A stretch of DNA of 6,453 nt, from NCBI GenBank assembly GCA_904420255.1, contig CAJFUT010000300.1, positions 1 through 6,453 of the forward strand, given 5' to 3'. The position numbers were made by a program, and so were the translations under genes. The notes beneath the pieces are model-generated. The model was not told the DNA's origin, did no database searches, and saw only the letters and a program-made list of their open reading frames with translations. Numbering within the stretch: the stretch's first letter is position 1; every line of letters starts with the position of its first letter. Source of the DNA: an uncultured Angelakisella sp. GTDB taxonomy: Bacteria > Bacillota > Clostridia > Oscillospirales > Ruminococcaceae. This document shows, piece by piece, positions 6,119 through 6,453 of this stretch.

Positions 6119-6156
6119 GCCCCCCTCCGGAAATGCCGTCGAAGTCGAAAGGGGGC
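6119..6156 (-). other. Hairpin in the lepB leader
   Basis: On the minus strand GCCCCCT (6156-6150) can pair with AGGGGGC from the AGGGGGGC at 6126-6119, enclosing a 23-nt loop that itself contains TCGACTTCGA. The right arm ends 5 nt before the GGAGG ribosome binding site of lepB. No T-run follows, so it is not a terminator. It could reduce access to the binding site, but no ligand-binding pattern is recognisable. Confidence 0.35.
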
Positions 6157-6174
6157 GGCTTCTTTTTCTGTTTT

Positions 6175-6203
6175 ATTATAGCTTCCCGGCGGCCGTTGCA
6201 CAA
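6175..6203 (-). promoter_or_regulatory. Sigma-A type promoter of the lepB-murJ operon
   Basis: On the minus strand TTGTGC (6203-6198), 17 nt, then TATAAT (6180-6175), a perfect -10 box. Transcription would start near 6168, giving a leader of about 70 nt before GTG 6098. The -35 hexamer is the same as that of the LUD gene promoter at 3182. Confidence 0.75.
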
Positions 6204-6265
6204 GGCAAAACCGGAAACTGGCTGGAAAAGAACGGCAAAATTCACAAACCCGAAACAAATGACGG

Positions 6266-6281
6266 GCCGGGCGGGCCCGGC
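6266..6281. repeat. Short GC-rich inverted repeat upstream of the lepB promoter
   Basis: GCCGGGC (6266-6272), GG, GCCCGGC (6275-6281). The 2-nt loop is too tight, so an effective 6-bp stem with a 4-nt loop is likelier. Read on the minus strand it lies upstream of the lepB promoter and could mark the end of a gene beyond the right edge, but it lacks an adjacent T-run, so I do not call it a terminator. In 6099-6453 I find no gene, only the lepB leader and promoter, this repeat and the structured repeat that follows. Confidence 0.3.
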
Positions 6282-6290
6282 TGCCGCTGA

Positions 6291-6444
6291 CGTGAGATGT
6301 GTTCCGGAAGGCGCAAGTGACTGCGCCGCGCAGCTTGGGCAGACAGAAACGCCGGGACTCAACCCACAAAACGCCTTCTGTATCCCAAGTGATACGCTCA
6401 GAGAGCGGGGCACAAACCAGCGCAGCGCAGACACTTCTCTCACG
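6291..6444. repeat. Nested inverted repeats that can fold into a branched structure
   Basis: Several complementary arms nest in order. CGTGAGA (6291-6297) pairs with TCTCACG (6438-6444). The 17-nt arm 6317-6333 pairs with 6418-6434 at 14 of 17 positions. CTTGGG (6334-6339) pairs with CCCAAG (6384-6389), and directly inside ACAGAA (6343-6348) pairs with TTCTGT (6376-6381). A small hairpin CGCTC-AGA-GAGCG sits at 6395-6407. The arms are consistent with one branched fold with two internal hairpins. The right half is copy B of the interspersed repeat. A structured RNA or a folded mobile-element DNA are both possible; no coding signal is seen. Confidence 0.5.
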
Positions 6445-6447
6445 GAC
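6363..6447 (-). repeat. Diverged interspersed repeat, copy B
   Basis: The reverse complement of 6384-6447 matches 682-745 at 53 of 64 bases without gaps, and 6363-6383 matches 778-803 with small gaps. Copy B lacks the 32-nt segment found in copy A and also lacks the AT/GC palindrome of 805-839. It is in opposite orientation to copy A and about 170 nt upstream of the lepB promoter. The window ends 6 nt after the matched part, so the outer boundary of the element is not visible. Confidence 0.7.
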
Positions 6448-6453
6448 GCAAAA

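Noticed and set aside
6099..6443. N-terminal extension of lepB by 115 codons
   Set aside because: It would include the TATAAT promoter and the structured repeat, and does not resemble signal peptidase. GTG 6098 with GGAGG gives the normal family length.
6291..6444. Possible tRNA, riboswitch or CRISPR repeat in the structured region
   Set aside because: There is no tRNA arm pattern or CCA/TTC-loop signature, no recognised riboswitch core, and no regularly spaced identical repeats.

Overview
The window is a GC-rich stretch (roughly 60-65% by eye) with strong Shine-Dalgarno sequences, GTG and TTG starts and short intergenic gaps. Its proteins are a Gram-positive type signal peptidase I, an MnmA with an extra Cys-Cys segment, a Cys-rich LUD protein and a TIGR04076 remnant. 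This fits a high-GC anaerobic Firmicute, most likely a gut Oscillospiraceae-type clostridium (Flavonifractor/Oscillibacter-like). That assignment is inferred from protein character and composition; no ribosomal marker is present.

Layout, left to right. (1) 1-443, minus: the start of a secreted lipoprotein that runs off the left edge, with two similar beta-rich units. (2) 549-574: a hairpin terminator that closes the next minus-strand operon. (3) 590-983, minus: a wrecked TIGR04076-family gene. Its first ~40 codons and last ~22 codons are recognisable, but an in-frame stop lies at codon 21 and the middle is replaced by non-coding repeat sequence. (4) 1025-3145, minus: mnmA and ltaE, 6 nt apart and probably co-transcribed in the order ltaE, mnmA, TIGR04076 remnant, terminator. 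(5) 3182-3959, plus: a promoter, a stand-alone LUD-domain protein (LutC/YkgG family) and its terminator, divergent from ltaE. (6) 3967-6203, minus: lepB then murJ, a cell-envelope operon with a clear promoter, convergent with the LUD gene. (7) 6204-6453: no gene; it holds inverted repeats and a second copy of the repeat seen inside the broken gene.

The conserved genes are housekeeping: protein export (LepB), lipid II flipping for peptidoglycan (MurJ), tRNA wobble-uridine thiolation (MnmA) and PLP-dependent amino-acid cleavage (LtaE). I see no defence system, CRISPR array, transposase, tRNA or rRNA.

The least ordinary signal is a diverged non-coding repeat present twice in opposite orientation. 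Copy A (682-803) lies in the TIGR04076 pseudogene and copy B (6363-6447) lies upstream of lepB. A 64-nt core aligns without gaps at 53 of 64 positions. Around copy B the DNA can fold into a branched structure, and copy A is followed by a near-perfect AT/GC palindrome. This could be a small non-autonomous mobile element or a structured RNA family.
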